64,000 nt of DNA from positions 1-64,000 of the forward strand of contig JAHBZS010000013.1 of NCBI GenBank assembly GCA_019635285.1. The letters are read 5' to 3'. Source of the DNA: Rubrivivax sp. GTDB lineage: Bacteria; Pseudomonadota; Gammaproteobacteria; Burkholderiales; Burkholderiaceae_C. Positions 45,458 through 55,736 of the stretch are shown piece after piece (the first letter of the stretch is position 1; each line of letters starts with the position of its first letter). Position numbers and translations under genes: made by a program. The notes under the pieces are model-generated. The model was not told where the DNA came from, did no database searches, and saw nothing but the letters and a program-made list of their open reading frames with translations.

Positions 45458-48430
45458 ATGCCCATCGACACCCCGCCCGAGGCGCCGGCCATCCGCATCC
45501 GCGGGGCGCGCACCCACAACCTGAAGAACATCGACCTGGACATCCCGAAGCATGCGCTGGTGGTCATCACCGGCCTGTCGGGATCGGGCAAATCGAGCCT
45601 GGCCTTCGACACGCTGTATGCCGAAGGCCAGCGGCGCTACGTCGAAAGCCTGAGCGCCTACGCCCGGCAGTTCCTGCAGCTGATGGACAAGCCCGACGTG
45701 GACGTCATCGAAGGCCTGTCGCCGGCCATCAGCATCGAGCAGAAGGCCACCAGCCACAACCCGCGCTCCACCGTCGGCACGATCACCGAGATCCACGACT
45801 ACCTGCGCCTGCTGTATGCCCGCGCCGGCACGCCCTTCTGCCCCGACCACGGCCTGGCGCTGCAGGCGCAGAGCGTCAGCCAGATGGTCGATGCGGTGAT
45901 GGCCCTGCCCGAAGGCACGCGGCTGATGGTGCTGGCGCCGGTGGCGCGCGACCGCAAGGGCGAGTTCGCCGAGCTGTTCCAGGACATGCAGGCGCAGGGC
46001 TACGTGCGCTTCCGCATCGGCGCGGGCGGGCGGCCGCCGCAGGTGGTGGAAGCCGATGCGCTGCCCAAGCTGAAGAAGAACGAGAAGCACGACATCGACG
46101 TGGTGGTGGACCGGCTGCGCATCCAGCCCGGCCTGCAGCAGCGCCTGGCGGAAAGCTTCGAGACGGCGCTGCGCATCGCCGACGGCCGGGCCATCGCGCT
46201 GGAGCTGGACGCCCCCGCCGACGCCGCGCCGCCCCAAGGCGGCGGAGAGCCCCCTCGGGGGGCAGGCGCGCAGCGGCCGGGGAGCCACGATCGGGAGCAC
46301 CTGTTCTCCAGCCGCTTCGGCTGCCCGATCTGCAGCTATTCGCTGGGCGAGCTGGAGCCGCGGCTGTTTTCCTTCAATTCGCCGGTCGGCGCCTGCCCCA
46401 GCTGCGGCGGCCTGGGTCAGGTGACGGTATTCGACGCGCAGCGCGTGGTGGCGTTCCCGTCGCTGAGCCTGGCCTCGGGGGCGGTGAAGGGCTGGGACCG
46501 GCGCAACAGCTATACCTTCTCGCTGCTGGAAAGCGTGGCGCGGCACTACGGCTTCGACATCGAGACGCCCTTCGAGGCGCTGCCCGAGAGCGCCCAGCGC
46601 GTGCTGCTGTATGGCTCGGGCGACGAGGCCATCACCTTCGTCTACGAGGCCCAGGGCGCCAAGGGGCGGGCGCGGTCGGTGAAGCGCGCGCACCCCTTCG
46701 AAGGCATCCTGCCCAGCCTGGAGCGGCGCTGGCGCGAGACCGATTCCGCGGCGGTGCGCGAGGACCTGGCGCGCTACCAGGCCGCCCGGCCCTGCCCCGA
46801 CTGCGGCGGCACGCGGCTGCGGCGCGAGGCGCGGCATGTGTTCCTGCAGCAGGACGCGTCGTCCCCGGGTGAGCCGATCTACCGCGTCGAGCGCATGACC
46901 CTGGCCGACTGCCTGGCGTACTTTGAAGGCCTGCGGCTGCAGGGCGCCAAGGCCGAGATCGCCGACAAGATCGTGCGCGAGATCCGCGCGCGGCTGAAGT
47001 TCCTGAACGACGTGGGCCTGGCCTACCTGAGCCTGGAGCGCAGCGCCGACACGCTGTCCGGCGGCGAGGCGCAGCGCATCCGCCTGGCCAGCCAGATCGG
47101 CAGCGGCCTGACCGGCGTGATGTACGTGCTGGATGAACCCTCGATCGGGCTGCATCAGCGCGACAACGAACGCCTGATCGGCACGCTGAAGCGGCTGCGC
47201 GACCTGGGCAATTCGGTGTTGGTGGTGGAACACGACGAGGACATGATCCTCAGCGCCGACCATGTGGTGGACATGGGGCCGGGCGCCGGCGTGCACGGCG
47301 GCCACGTCGTGGCCCAGGGCCGGCCGGCCGACATCACCGCGAATGCCGACTCGCTGACCGGACGCTACTTGGCGGGCGTGCTGCGCATCGAGCCGCCGCA
47401 TGCGCGCGCGACGCTGGCCAACCAGACCGACCCGCGCGTGCTGCGCATCGTCAACGCCCGCGGCAACAACCTGAAGAACGTCACCGCCGAGATCCCGGTC
47501 GGCCTGTTCACCTGCGTCACCGGGGTGTCCGGCTCGGGCAAGAGCACGCTGGTCAACGACACGCTGTATGCCGCGGTGGCGCGCAAGCTCTATGGATCGC
47601 ATGCCGAGCCGGCGCCGCACGAGCAGATCGACGGCCTGGACGCCTTCGACAAGGTGATCAATGTCGACCAGAGCCCGATCGGCCGCACGCCGCGCAGCAA
47701 CCCGGCCACCTACACGGGGCTGTTCACGCCGATGCGCGAGCTGTTCGCCGAGGTGCCGGCGGCGCGCGAGCGCGGCTACGGGCCGGGGCGCTTCAGCTTC
47801 AACGTGGCCGGCGGGCGCTGCGAGGCCTGCCAGGGCGACGGCGTGATCAAGGTGGAAATGCACTTCCTGCCCGACGTCTACGTGCCCTGCGACACCTGCC
47901 ACGGCGCGCGCTACAACCGCGAGACGCTGGAGATCCTCTACAAGGGCAAGAACATCACCCAGGTGCTGGACATGACGGTGGAGGATGCGCACGCGTTCTT
48001 CGCCGCCGTGCCGGCGATCGCGCGCAAGCTGCAGACGCTGCTGGACGTGGGCCTGGGCTACATCAAGCTGGGCCAGAGCGCGACCACGCTGTCCGGGGGC
48101 GAAGCGCAGCGCGTCAAGCTGGCGCTGGAGCTGAGCAAGCGCGACACCGGGCGCACGCTGTACATCCTGGACGAACCGACCACCGGGCTGCACTTCCACG
48201 ACACCGCGCAGCTGCTGCGCGTGCTGCACCAGTTGCGCGACGCCGGCAACACCATCGTGGTCATCGAGCACAACCTGGACGTCATCAAGACCGCCGACTG
48301 GATCCTGGACATGGGCCCGGAGGGCGGCGCCGGCGGCGGCCAGCTGCTGGTGGCCGGCACGCCGGAACAGGTGGCCGCCGACCCACGCAGCCATACCGGG
48401 CGCTTCCTGGCCGCCTATCTGCGGCCCTGA
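45458..48430 (+). CDS. uvrA: Excinuclease ABC subunit A, with an in-frame inserted repeat
   Basis: 990 residues, against 940 in E. coli. Two ABC modules: Walker A motifs [12 protein letters not shown] and [12 protein letters not shown], signatures [16 protein letters not shown] and [16 protein letters not shown], Walker [15 protein letters not shown] and [11 protein letters not shown]. Zinc modules are CPIC...CPSC and CEAC...CDTC. It scans DNA for bulky lesions and loads UvrB. The extra length is partly a Pro/Gly-rich stretch at residues about 257-277, encoded by a GC-rich palindromic repeat, just before the first zinc module. The essential motifs are all intact. Confidence 0.96.
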   Translation: MPIDTPPEAPAIRIRGARTHNLKNIDLDIPKHALVVITGLSGSGKSSLAFDTLYAEGQRRYVESLSAYARQFLQLMDKPDVDVIEGLSPAISIEQKATSHNPRSTVGTITEIHDYLRLLYARAGTPFCPDHGLALQAQSVSQMVDAVMALPEGTRLMVLAPVARDRKGEFAELFQDMQAQGYVRFRIGAGGRPPQVVEADALPKLKKNEKHDIDVVVDRLRIQPGLQQRLAESFETALRIADGRAIALELDAPADAAPPQGGGEPPRGAGAQRPGSHDREHLFSSRFGCPICSYSLGELEPRLFSFNSPVGACPSCGGLGQVTVFDAQRVVAFPSLSLASGAVKGWDRRNSYTFSLLESVARHYGFDIETPFEALPESAQRVLLYGSGDEAITFVYEAQGAKGRARSVKRAHPFEGILPSLERRWRETDSAAVREDLARYQAARPCPDCGGTRLRREARHVFLQQDASSPGEPIYRVERMTLADCLAYFEGLRLQGAKAEIADKIVREIRARLKFLNDVGLAYLSLERSADTLSGGEAQRIRLASQIGSGLTGVMYVLDEPSIGLHQRDNERLIGTLKRLRDLGNSVLVVEHDEDMILSADHVVDMGPGAGVHGGHVVAQGRPADITANADSLTGRYLAGVLRIEPPHARATLANQTDPRVLRIVNARGNNLKNVTAEIPVGLFTCVTGVSGSGKSTLVNDTLYAAVARKLYGSHAEPAPHEQIDGLDAFDKVINVDQSPIGRTPRSNPATYTGLFTPMRELFAEVPAARERGYGPGRFSFNVAGGRCEACQGDGVIKVEMHFLPDVYVPCDTCHGARYNRETLEILYKGKNITQVLDMTVEDAHAFFAAVPAIARKLQTLLDVGLGYIKLGQSATTLSGGEAQRVKLALELSKRDTGRTLYILDEPTTGLHFHDTAQLLRVLHQLRDAGNTIVVIEHNLDVIKTADWILDMGPEGGAGGGQLLVAGTPEQVAADPRSHTGRFLAAYLRP
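46226..46284. repeat. GC-rich double-hairpin repeat inserted in uvrA
   Basis: Two adjacent palindromes: GCCGCC/GGCGGC (46228-46233 with 46238-46243, loop CCAA) and GCCCCC/GGGGGC around TC (46249-46263), followed by a G/C-rich tail. The block resembles short palindromic intergenic repeats common in Burkholderiales genomes. Here it lies in frame within a coding region. I saw no second copy in the window. Confidence 0.6.
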
Positions 48431-48440
48431 CCGGCGCCAC

Positions 48441-48476
48441 AAAAGAAGAAGCCGTGGGCGCCTGCGCGGCCACGGC
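48441..48476 (-). terminator. Intrinsic terminator of the SWIB/histone-like gene
   Basis: Read leftward: GCCGTGG (48476-48470) and CCACGGC (48457-48451) form a 7-bp stem, followed by TTCTTCTTTT. It lies between the convergent 3' ends of uvrA and the SWIB gene; rightward the tail CTCTTTC is weaker. Confidence 0.6.
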
Positions 48477-48496
48477 CTCTTTCGGTGCAGCCCGGC

Positions 48497-48883
48497 TTAC
48501 TTCAGGTGGGCGCTGACCAGCTTGGTCATCTCGAACATCGACACCTGGGCCTTCTTGAAGATTTCCTTCAGCTTGGCGTCGGCGTTGATCATCGTCTTCT
48601 TCGCCTGGTCCTGCAGGCCGTTCTTCTTGATGTACTCCCAGATCTTCTTCGTGACTTCGGTGCGCGGCAGCGGCTTGTCGCCGATCACCGCGGCCAGCGC
48701 GGCGCTGGGCGTCATGGCCTTCATGAACGCAGCGCTGGGAGCGCGCTTCTTCGCCGGGGCCTTCTTGGCGACAGCCTTCTTGGCGGGTGCCGCCTTAGCT
48801 ACCGGCTTCTTCGGCGCCGCCTTCTTGGCCGGCGCTTTTTTGGCCGGTGCCTTCTTCGCGGGAGCTTTCTTCGCAGTTGCCAT
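48497..48883 (-). CDS. SWIB/MDM2-domain protein with histone H1-like Lys/Ala tail
   Basis: 128 residues. The N-terminal half (about 2-50) is a repetitive AKKAPAKK tail like eukaryotic histone H1 C-termini. The C-terminal half is a SWIB domain (SAALAAVIGDKPLPRTEVTKKIWEYIKKNGLQD, INADAKLKEIF). Such fusions occur in Burkholderiales, chlamydiae and others and are thought to bind nucleic acid and compact the nucleoid. ATG 48883 is chosen for GGAG 9 nt upstream. Codons in the tail repeat heavily, so the tail length may vary between strains. Confidence 0.9.
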   Translation of the reverse strand: MATAKKAPAKKAPAKKAPAKKAAPKKPVAKAAPAKKAVAKKAPAKKRAPSAAFMKAMTPSAALAAVIGDKPLPRTEVTKKIWEYIKKNGLQDQAKKTMINADAKLKEIFKKAQVSMFEMTKLVSAHLK

Positions 48884-49078
48884 TCGTCGTTTCTCCATCT
48901 GGTCTAGGGACATCGGACCGGTTCCGGTGAGGTCTGATCGACCCTCGTATGGGGCGGATTTCCGGCGCGAACGATGTTAATGCCTAGCGCAGGGCCTGAG
49001 AAGGAGATTTGCACCGAGAGGTTGCCATTCCCCGACGCCGTCGGCGCGCACGGCGAGCGCCGCGCTATGCTGGTCGGC

Positions 49079-49435
49079 ATGAAAACGATCGTTCGCTGGC
49101 TCCTTCTGGCCGCTGCGTTGCTGCTGGTGGCTCACCTCTACAGCGGCGTCGCCGTCGCGAGTTTCCAGTCGGCGCTGATTGCCGCCTTCGTCATCGGACT
49201 GCTGAACACGCTGGTGCGGCCGCTGCTGGTGCTGCTGACGCTGCCGGTGACGCTGCTGACGCTGGGGCTGTTCCTGTTCGTCATCAACGCGCTGATGTTC
49301 TGGTGGGCGGGGTCGATGTTCGACGGCTTCAAGGTCGCAAGCTTCGGCGCCGCCTTGTTGGGATCGTTGATCTACAGCCTCTGCTCGATGGTGATCGATA
49401 GCGCCATGGAGAGGCTGTTTTCGCGCGGGCACTGA
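49079..49435 (+). CDS. Small four-helix membrane protein, PF04020-type 'phage holin family'
   Basis: 118 residues, very hydrophobic, with four membrane segments (about 5-22, 27-50, 53-75 and 88-108). The pattern RWLLLAAALLLVAHLYSGV, LLNTLVRPLLVLLTLPVTLLTLGLFLFVINALMFWWAG is typical of the widespread chromosomal family annotated as phage holin. No phage genes are nearby, so the holin name should not be read as lysis. Function unknown. An ATG at 49067 would add four residues. Confidence 0.82.
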   Translation: MKTIVRWLLLAAALLLVAHLYSGVAVASFQSALIAAFVIGLLNTLVRPLLVLLTLPVTLLTLGLFLFVINALMFWWAGSMFDGFKVASFGAALLGSLIYSLCSMVIDSAMERLFSRGH

Positions 49436-49445
49436 CCGAGTGCCA

Positions 49446-50567
49446 TCAGGTGGGCTTAGGTGCTGTCTTGTCGAACCCAGAGATCACGGAAGTTAGTTGA
49501 TCAAGCAGCGAAGCCTGGGTAACTGCAAGCCGACCCCTAGAGTCGATCGACAGCCGTCTGTGCTCGGCCGCGCGCTTCTCCTGACCCATTGCGTCGAAGA
49601 TTGCGGCGAGCCGAGCGTGCATCGCCGCCACATCGTCTAGGTCGGCTGGGACCTCAGGGCCTTGAGAAATCGCTCCTATATCTAACTGGGCAACATCGAC
49701 TTGCCCAAGTTTGAAGAAGCACCAAGCCCGTTCTGCAAAGAAGCACGCCTGACGTCGCTCAAGGTTCTCTTCGTTGTTCTGGTCAAGCGTCTGCGAATAC
49801 AGTGAAACTGCGTCCGCATAGAGCCCTTGAACCATCAGCAATTGCGCTCGGACAAGAGGGACCAGTTGGGAAAGCGACAGTGTGCCAATTCCAACGTCGT
49901 AGTTCCTAGTTGACTCCAGTTCAAGCAGCGCCCGCTTTACCTCGCTGGGCTGCGGCTCGCCGAAAGCGTCGGCAAGCCTCACTTGGTTTGCCCGCAACGC
50001 CGCCACGTTGTGCAACATCGCGCTGATCATCGCGTCGTCGCCCTCGGCCAGCGCGTGCTGACGCACTGCCGCATACCACGGCTTGGCCAGGTCGAAGCGG
50101 CCCGCGAAGTGGAAGGCGTCGGCGATGACCAGGCTGACACGCGCCAGCGCCGCGTGATGATCGGGCTGCGCCAGGCGCAGCGCTTCGGCCGCGTACTGCA
50201 GCATCGGCTCCATGCGGTTGGCGTTGAACTCGATGTGCGCCAGCCACGCGGCGCACAGCGGCACCAGCACCGGATGGTTCATCGCGCGGCTCAATGCGTG
50301 GGCGCGCCGCAGGCGGTCCAGCGCCTTCGGACCAGGCTGGGTGAAAAAATGGATCACCGCTTCGAGCAGGCTGATCCAGGCCGTCACCTCGGCATGCGGC
50401 TGCGTGCCGAACTCGCCGCGGATGGCCTCGACGATCGCCTGGGCTTCGGCCTGGTTGCCCTGGCGCGCCAGATAGATGCCGCGTTGCGCGCGCAGGCAGG
50501 CCGCCTCCACCGGGTCGCGGGCCGCCGCGATGCGCGAGGCCAGTTGCGTCAGCAACCTCGAGACCAT
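49446..50567 (-). CDS. TPR-like helical repeat protein of unknown function
   Basis: 373 residues. I recognise no catalytic domain. The sequence is a run of helix pairs resembling degenerate tetratricopeptide repeats (AQRGIYLARQGNQAEAQAIV, LVIADAFHFAGRFDLAKPWYAAV, AQLLMVQGLYADAVSLYSQTL, AERAWCFFKLGQVDVAQLDI), so a protein-binding scaffold is likely. No signal peptide or TM. It follows purC by 3 nt. Base composition changes inside the gene: two 60-base samples count 72% GC at 50041-50100 but 50% at 49681-49740. The first half carries the normal genome bias and the second does not, although the frame is continuous. Confidence 0.75.
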   Translation of the reverse strand: MVSRLLTQLASRIAAARDPVEAACLRAQRGIYLARQGNQAEAQAIVEAIRGEFGTQPHAEVTAWISLLEAVIHFFTQPGPKALDRLRRAHALSRAMNHPVLVPLCAAWLAHIEFNANRMEPMLQYAAEALRLAQPDHHAALARVSLVIADAFHFAGRFDLAKPWYAAVRQHALAEGDDAMISAMLHNVAALRANQVRLADAFGEPQPSEVKRALLELESTRNYDVGIGTLSLSQLVPLVRAQLLMVQGLYADAVSLYSQTLDQNNEENLERRQACFFAERAWCFFKLGQVDVAQLDIGAISQGPEVPADLDDVAAMHARLAAIFDAMGQEKRAAEHRRLSIDSRGRLAVTQASLLDQLTSVISGFDKTAPKPT

Positions 50568-50570
50568 GGC

Positions 50571-51485
50571 TCAGGCCGTCAGGATGCGCAGCGCCTCGGC
50601 ATAACGCGCGCCGGTCTCGCGGACCACGTCCGCGGGCAGCGGCGGCGCCGGCGCCTTCTTGTTCCACGGTCGCCCGTCGATGCGCACGGCTTCGAGCCAG
50701 TCGCGCAGGAACTGCTTGTCGAAGCTCGGCGGGTTGATGCCTTCGCGATAGCCGTCCAGCGGCCAGAAGCGCGATGAGTCGGGCGTCAGCACCTCGTCCA
50801 TCAGCGTCAGCGTGCCCGCGTCGTCCAGGCCGAACTCGAACTTGGTGTCGGCGATGATGATGCCGCGCTGCAGCGCATGCGCCGCCGCCTCGCGGTACAG
50901 GCGCAGCGAGATCTCGCGCACGCGCTCGGCCAGGTCGGCGCCGACCAGCTGCTGCATCTGGCCGAAGCCGATGTTCTCGTCGTGCGCGCCGGCCTCGGCC
51001 TTGGTGGCCGGCGTGAAGATCGGCTCGCGCAGGCGCGAGGCGTTGGCCAGCCCGGCCGGCAGCGCCTGGCCGCAGACCGTGCCGTCGCGCTGGTACTCGG
51101 CCCAGCCCGAACCCGCCAGGTAGCCGCGCACCACCGCCTCCACCGGCAGCGGCCGCAGGCGCCTGACCAGCATCGAACGCCCTTCGATCTGCGCGCGCTC
51201 GTCGGCGGCCACCGCGCCGGCCGGGTCGTCGCCGCTCAGGTGGTTGGGCACGACATGCGCCAGCCGCTCGAACCAGAACAGCGCCATGCGCGTCAGCAGC
51301 CGGCCCTTGCCGGGGATGGCCTCGCCCATGACCACGTCGAAGGCGGAGATGCGGTCGCTGGCGACCATCAGCAGCCGGTCGGTGCCGACCGCATAGTTGT
51401 CGCGCACCTTGCCGCGCGCCAGCAGCGGCAGCGAGTGCAATCGGCTTTCCAGCAGGGCGTGCGGATCGGGGCGGGCGTCAGGCAT
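50571..51485 (-). CDS. purC: SAICAR synthetase
   Basis: 304 residues. It joins aspartate to CAIR in purine synthesis. Motifs: [12 protein letters not shown] (nucleotide loop), [54 protein letters not shown] and [14 protein letters not shown]. The length fits the longer SAICAR synthetase form. ATG 51485 gives an N-terminus [14 protein letters not shown] just ahead of the fold. It is upstream of the TPR-like gene in one transcript. Confidence 0.96.
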   Translation of the reverse strand: MPDARPDPHALLESRLHSLPLLARGKVRDNYAVGTDRLLMVASDRISAFDVVMGEAIPGKGRLLTRMALFWFERLAHVVPNHLSGDDPAGAVAADERAQIEGRSMLVRRLRPLPVEAVVRGYLAGSGWAEYQRDGTVCGQALPAGLANASRLREPIFTPATKAEAGAHDENIGFGQMQQLVGADLAERVREISLRLYREAAAHALQRGIIIADTKFEFGLDDAGTLTLMDEVLTPDSSRFWPLDGYREGINPPSFDKQFLRDWLEAVRIDGRPWNKKAPAPPLPADVVRETGARYAEALRILTA

Positions 51486-51556
51486 GGGGCTTCGGGGCTC
51501 TTCTAGGCGCGATGGCGCATTCTGCCTGCCGGGGGGCCGCCGGCCTCCCCGGGCGG

Positions 51557-53221
51557 CTACCTGCCGTTGCGCATTTCGGCGGCGATCTCGCGCCGCGTGG
51601 CTTCCAGCTGGCGCAGGCGCGCGTCGACCACCGAGGCCTCGATGAAGTCGTTGGCCCCGCCGGTACGCGCCAGCGCCTGCGCGGCGCGCAGCCGGTCGAC
51701 GGCGCCGTTGATGTCGCCCAGCGCCGCACGCGATTCGGCCTGCGCGCGCATGGCGCGCAGCCGCTGGCCCATGGCCTCCTCGCCCTGGGCCAGCAGGCTC
51801 CACATCAGCGGGTCGTTGGGGTGCAGCGACACCCAGCTCAGCGCCGCCTCGTTGCTGGCCTGCAGCGCCTTGTAGCCCGACAGCGGGTCGTCGCAGCCCG
51901 GCGCCGACGGCCCCGGCCGTGGCGCCGCCGCGGCCAGGCACGCGGCGGCCTGCTCCGGGCGCTGGTTCCACAACGCCAGCGCCGCCTGGCCGCGCAGCAG
52001 CAGGGTCCAGCGCGAGGCCGGCTGCAACGCCGGCGCGTCCAGCAGCTTCATCGCGCCGGCCACGTCGCCGCGCTGCAGCAGCACCTGCACCTGCAGCTCG
52101 CGCAGGCTGCGTTCGGCGGCCGGCACGGCCGGCGTGCGTGCGCGCAGCAGCTCCAGCGCCCGGTTCACCGCGGTCTCGGCCGCCGCCGTGTCGCCCAGCA
52201 GCAGCGTCGCCAGCGCGCCGGCGTACAGCGCACCGAGACGCTCGTTCGGCGTCATCGGCTGTGCGCCCGGCGCGAGCGCGTTGGCCACGCGCTGCTGCTG
52301 GCGCTGCAGGCCGTCCGCGCTGATATCCATCAGCACCCGCGAACGTGCGCCCATCAGCACATGCTCCAGCGGGTCGGCGGGCGGCGCCGCGCTGGACAGC
52401 GCCATGCGCCCGCGCGCCTCGCTGATGCGCTCCACCGTCAGCGGGTGGCTGCGCAGGTAGGGGTAGGCGCCGCTGTCGTTCAATCGGTTGGCGTTTTCCA
52501 GCTTCTCGAACATCGCCGCCATGCCGGCCGGCGAATAGCCTGCGTCGGTGAGCACGCCGAAGCCCACGCGGTCGGCCTCGCGCTCCATGTCGCGCGAGTA
52601 GTTCAGCTGGTTCTGCACGGCCGCGGCCTGCGAGCCGACCACCGCCGCCTGCACGCCGTCGCTGCTGCCGGCGCGGCTGGCGGCCAGCACGCCGAGGATC
52701 ATGCCGGCCAGGCTGAGCAGCGTGGTGCGCTGGGTGTTGACGATGCTGCGCGCGATGTGCCGCTGCGTGACGTGCGACAACTCGTGCGCCAGCACCGCGG
52801 CGAGTTCGTCGCCCGAGGCGGTGATGGCGATCAGCCCCAGGTGCACGCCGACGTAGCCGCCAGGCAGCGCAAAGGCGTTGACGCTGCGGTCGCGCACCAG
52901 GAACACCTCCCAGGCCAGCTGCTGCGCGGTCTCGGGCGTGATCTCGCCGCGCTGGCGCGCGGACGCCACCAGCGGCCGCCAGATGTGCTGCACGTAGTCC
53001 AGCAGCGGCGGGTCGTCCAGGTAGGCCGGGTCACGGCGGATCTCGCGCATGATCTGCAGGCCCAGCGCGCGCTCGGTACCGACGCTGAACTCCTCGCCGG
53101 CGGCGTCGCCCAGCGCGGGCAGCCGCACCTGCGCCAGCGCCGTGGGCACCGACGGGCCGACGCACATGGCGGCGGCCAGGAAGAGCGCGCACAGGCGCGC
53201 CGGAAGGGCAGGTCGCTTCAA
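51557..53221 (-). CDS. Periplasmic M48 metalloprotease with TPR-like C-terminus (BepA-like)
   Basis: 554 residues. Signal peptide ending TALAQ (about 31). The zinc motif [10 protein letters not shown] (HExxH) and third ligand in MEREADRVG define peptidase family M48. The second half (about 300-554) is TPR-like helices rich in Ala. This matches BepA/YfgC, which degrades stalled outer-membrane proteins and helps LptD assembly. Its position divergent from moaC is common in the order. ATG 53221. Confidence 0.9.
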   Translation of the reverse strand: MKRPALPARLCALFLAAAMCVGPSVPTALAQVRLPALGDAAGEEFSVGTERALGLQIMREIRRDPAYLDDPPLLDYVQHIWRPLVASARQRGEITPETAQQLAWEVFLVRDRSVNAFALPGGYVGVHLGLIAITASGDELAAVLAHELSHVTQRHIARSIVNTQRTTLLSLAGMILGVLAASRAGSSDGVQAAVVGSQAAAVQNQLNYSRDMEREADRVGFGVLTDAGYSPAGMAAMFEKLENANRLNDSGAYPYLRSHPLTVERISEARGRMALSSAAPPADPLEHVLMGARSRVLMDISADGLQRQQQRVANALAPGAQPMTPNERLGALYAGALATLLLGDTAAAETAVNRALELLRARTPAVPAAERSLRELQVQVLLQRGDVAGAMKLLDAPALQPASRWTLLLRGQAALALWNQRPEQAAACLAAAAPRPGPSAPGCDDPLSGYKALQASNEAALSWVSLHPNDPLMWSLLAQGEEAMGQRLRAMRAQAESRAALGDINGAVDRLRAAQALARTGGANDFIEASVVDARLRQLEATRREIAAEMRNGR

Positions 53222-53319
53222 ACGCTTTCCTGAGGCGGGCTGCGAGCCCGAAGCGGCAGGGCGCCGCCGCTATGATGACACCGTCGTGTTGCTGCACGTC
53301 ATTGGATACCGGCGCGCCC

Positions 53320-53799
53320 ATGAGTTCCCCGCTGACGCACTTCGATTCCCAGGGCCAGGCGCATATGGTCGATGTCGCCGCCAAGGACGTGACGCATCGT
53401 GTGGCACGCGCCAGCGGCGCCATCCGCATGCAGCCGGCGACGCTGGCGCTGATCGAGTCCGGCAGCGCCAAGAAGGGCGACGTGCTGGGTGTGGCGCGCA
53501 TCGCCGCCATCCAGGGCGCCAAGCGCACCGCCGACCTGGTGCCGCTGTGCCACCCGCTGCCGATCACCCGCGTGGCGGTGGACTTCGAGCTGGACACGGC
53601 CGCGTCGCTGGTGCGCTGCACCGCGCAGGTGGAAACGCTGGGCCGCACCGGCGTGGAGATGGAGGCGCTGACCGCCGTGCAGGTGGGCCTGCTCACGGTC
53701 TACGACATGTGCAAGGCCGCCGACCGCGGCATGGTCATGACGGACATCCGGCTGCTGCACAAGCGCGGCGGCAAGTCCGGCGACTGGGTCGCCGACTGA
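53320..53799 (+). CDS. moaC: Cyclic pyranopterin monophosphate synthase
   Basis: 159 residues. It makes cyclic pyranopterin monophosphate in molybdenum-cofactor synthesis after MoaA. Motifs: [67 protein letters not shown]-type block, and [33 protein letters not shown] 53320 gives the standard MSSPLTHFD start. No other moa gene is adjacent. Confidence 0.96.
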   Translation: MSSPLTHFDSQGQAHMVDVAAKDVTHRVARASGAIRMQPATLALIESGSAKKGDVLGVARIAAIQGAKRTADLVPLCHPLPITRVAVDFELDTAASLVRCTAQVETLGRTGVEMEALTAVQVGLLTVYDMCKAADRGMVMTDIRLLHKRGGKSGDWVAD

Positions 53800-53803
53800 G
53801 GCG

Positions 53804-55669
53804 TCAGCGCAGGAAGTCGCGCCAGGTCGGCACCGTCTTCGGCTGTTCGCACTGGAAGGGCGGCGGCTCGTCCCGGGCCACGGGGTCCTTGCACGGCGCG
53901 AAGAACTCGTCGGCCTGCGGGTTGCGGAACTCGCGCAGCCGCTGCGCCAGGTAGCGTGCCTTGTCGAGTTCGCCCGAGCGGGCCAGCGCCTGCGCCCAGG
54001 CGATCATCAGCCGCGTGTCCATCAGGTAGTGCGGCGCCTCGCGGAAGGCCCAGGCATCGGCGCCGATGTCCTCGTCGGTGGTGGCCGCCGCATAGCCCGC
54101 ATGGTGCGCGAATAACCAGCTGCGCTCGCCATCGGCGATGCGCCGCGACAGCGGCACGGCGCCCTGCTGGGTCGCGAAGATGCGCACCACGCGCAGGTAG
54201 TCGGCGACGGTCAACACGCTGGCGGCGGCCAGCAGCAGGCCGCCGGCGAACAGCGGCCAGGCGGGTGCGTCGCGCCGCTGCGCCGGCGCATCGGGGGCGG
54301 CCGAAGCGACCGAAGCAACCACAGCGGCCGGCCGGCCGAGGCCGTAGCCGAGCAGCCAGGCCGTCGGCAGCAGGAAGTATGCGTACCACAGCGGGTACTC
54401 CAGCTGGCTGTGCAAGGCGATCAGCAACAGCATCATGCCGGCGCTGCGCACGCACGCCGCCGCGGCGTCGCCGTCCCGGCGACCGAATTGCCACAGGCGC
54501 CACAGCGCCCCCGCCAGCAGCGCCAGGATCAGCGCGGCCAGCGGCAGCCCAAGCTCCACGGCCAGCTGCAGCGGCAGGTTGTGGGTGTGGTCGAAGAAGG
54601 CGACGGGGCGGCCGGGAAAGGGCGTCAGCGTCCAGGCCAGGTTGAATTCCCCGAAGCCGACGCCGGCCCAGGGCTGCTGCGCGATCAGACGCCATGTGTT
54701 GGCCCAGATGCCGAAGCGCGAGCTGGACAGATCCGCCTCGGCCAGACGCGTGCCGCCGCCGAAGGCATGGTGGCTGCTCGCCGCCCAGGCGCTGAGGGCG
54801 AGCCAGGCCAGCAGGTACAACAGCGGCGCGGACCAGAGCATGCGCCGCACCGGCGGTGACAGCCGCCGGTCCAGCGCGCCCCACAGCGCCAGCAGGCCCA
54901 CGCCGAGCACGCCGGTGCGCGACGCCGTCAGTACCACCGCAAAGCACATCAGCGCGAACAGCGCCCAGGCGGTGCGGCGGCGCAGGTGGCCGAGTTCGAC
55001 CAGCGGCACCACCGCGATGGCCGACCACAGCAGCAGGCTGCTCAGGTGGTTGGGCTGGCGCAGGTTGCCCACCGCGCGGCCGGCGAGGCCCGAGCGCGCG
55101 AGCCAGCCGCCGTCGGTCCAATCCGGCGCGAATACCTGCACGATGCCGATGCCGGCGTTGAGCACGCCGGCCACCACCCAGCCGGCGCAGAAGCAGGCGA
55201 ACAGCGGCACCGCCGCCTCGCTGGCGCGCGCCACGGCGCCGCTGAACATCAGCAGCATGGCGGCCAGCAGCAGGCCGACGGCCGACAAGGCCAGCCCCGA
55301 CGGCAGCGAACCCGGCCCCCAGGACCACAGCACGCCGGCCAGCAGCAGGCCCAGCGCGGCCAGCGGCAGCCTCAGTGCGCGAGCGGCGTGACGCAGCGGA
55401 CGCGCGCCCGACGGCGCCGCGGCGGCCACGGCCACGAAGCCGCCCCACAAGGCCAGCGCCAGCGCCTGGTTGAGCAAGGTCGGTGACGGCGAGACGTTGT
55501 AGGCCAGCAGCGACGGGCCGCAGGCCGCGGCGATGCCGGCGATCAGCCAGAAGGGCTGCGCGTTCGTCTGCTGCTTTCCGTCGATCACAGTGCCGCCATG
55601 TTGTTCGCCACTTGCGCGCTTGCGCGGCGACCGCTCCCGCGGGGTCCAAGGGTTCTTCGCGGACGGCAT
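53804..55669 (-). CDS. Polytopic Wzy/PglL-family O-oligosaccharyltransferase or O-antigen ligase
   Basis: 621 residues with about a dozen hydrophobic segments in the first 430 residues and a hydrophilic C-terminal domain. The family signature region includes RQPNHLSSLLLWSAIA, ASRTGVLGVG, GVGFGEFNLAWTL and the loop FFDHTHNLPLQLAVELGLP with the conserved His (HTHN). SQLEYPLWYAYFLLP follows. Such proteins move lipid-linked glycans onto pilin or LPS at the periplasmic face. Its place near pilA suggests pilin glycosylation. The start is uncertain: ATG 55669 or GTG 55588; GC-biased codons extend to the ATG. The next gene upstream is a paralogue. Confidence 0.82.
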   Translation of the reverse strand: MPSAKNPWTPRERSPRKRASGEQHGGTVIDGKQQTNAQPFWLIAGIAAACGPSLLAYNVSPSPTLLNQALALALWGGFVAVAAAAPSGARPLRHAARALRLPLAALGLLLAGVLWSWGPGSLPSGLALSAVGLLLAAMLLMFSGAVARASEAAVPLFACFCAGWVVAGVLNAGIGIVQVFAPDWTDGGWLARSGLAGRAVGNLRQPNHLSSLLLWSAIAVVPLVELGHLRRRTAWALFALMCFAVVLTASRTGVLGVGLLALWGALDRRLSPPVRRMLWSAPLLYLLAWLALSAWAASSHHAFGGGTRLAEADLSSSRFGIWANTWRLIAQQPWAGVGFGEFNLAWTLTPFPGRPVAFFDHTHNLPLQLAVELGLPLAALILALLAGALWRLWQFGRRDGDAAAACVRSAGMMLLLIALHSQLEYPLWYAYFLLPTAWLLGYGLGRPAAVVASVASAAPDAPAQRRDAPAWPLFAGGLLLAAASVLTVADYLRVVRIFATQQGAVPLSRRIADGERSWLFAHHAGYAAATTDEDIGADAWAFREAPHYLMDTRLMIAWAQALARSGELDKARYLAQRLREFRNPQADEFFAPCKDPVARDEPPPFQCEQPKTVPTWRDFLR

Positions 55670-55736
55670 CTTCGCAGATCATCGCCGCCGGGCGCCGGCC
55701 GGAGAGGCCCGGATCCGCAGCGCGGGGCGCCGCGCG

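Noticed and set aside
49079-49435. Prophage remnant suggested by a holin-family protein
   Set aside because: No integrase, terminase, capsid or att-like repeat is near; this membrane family is common in bacterial chromosomes.
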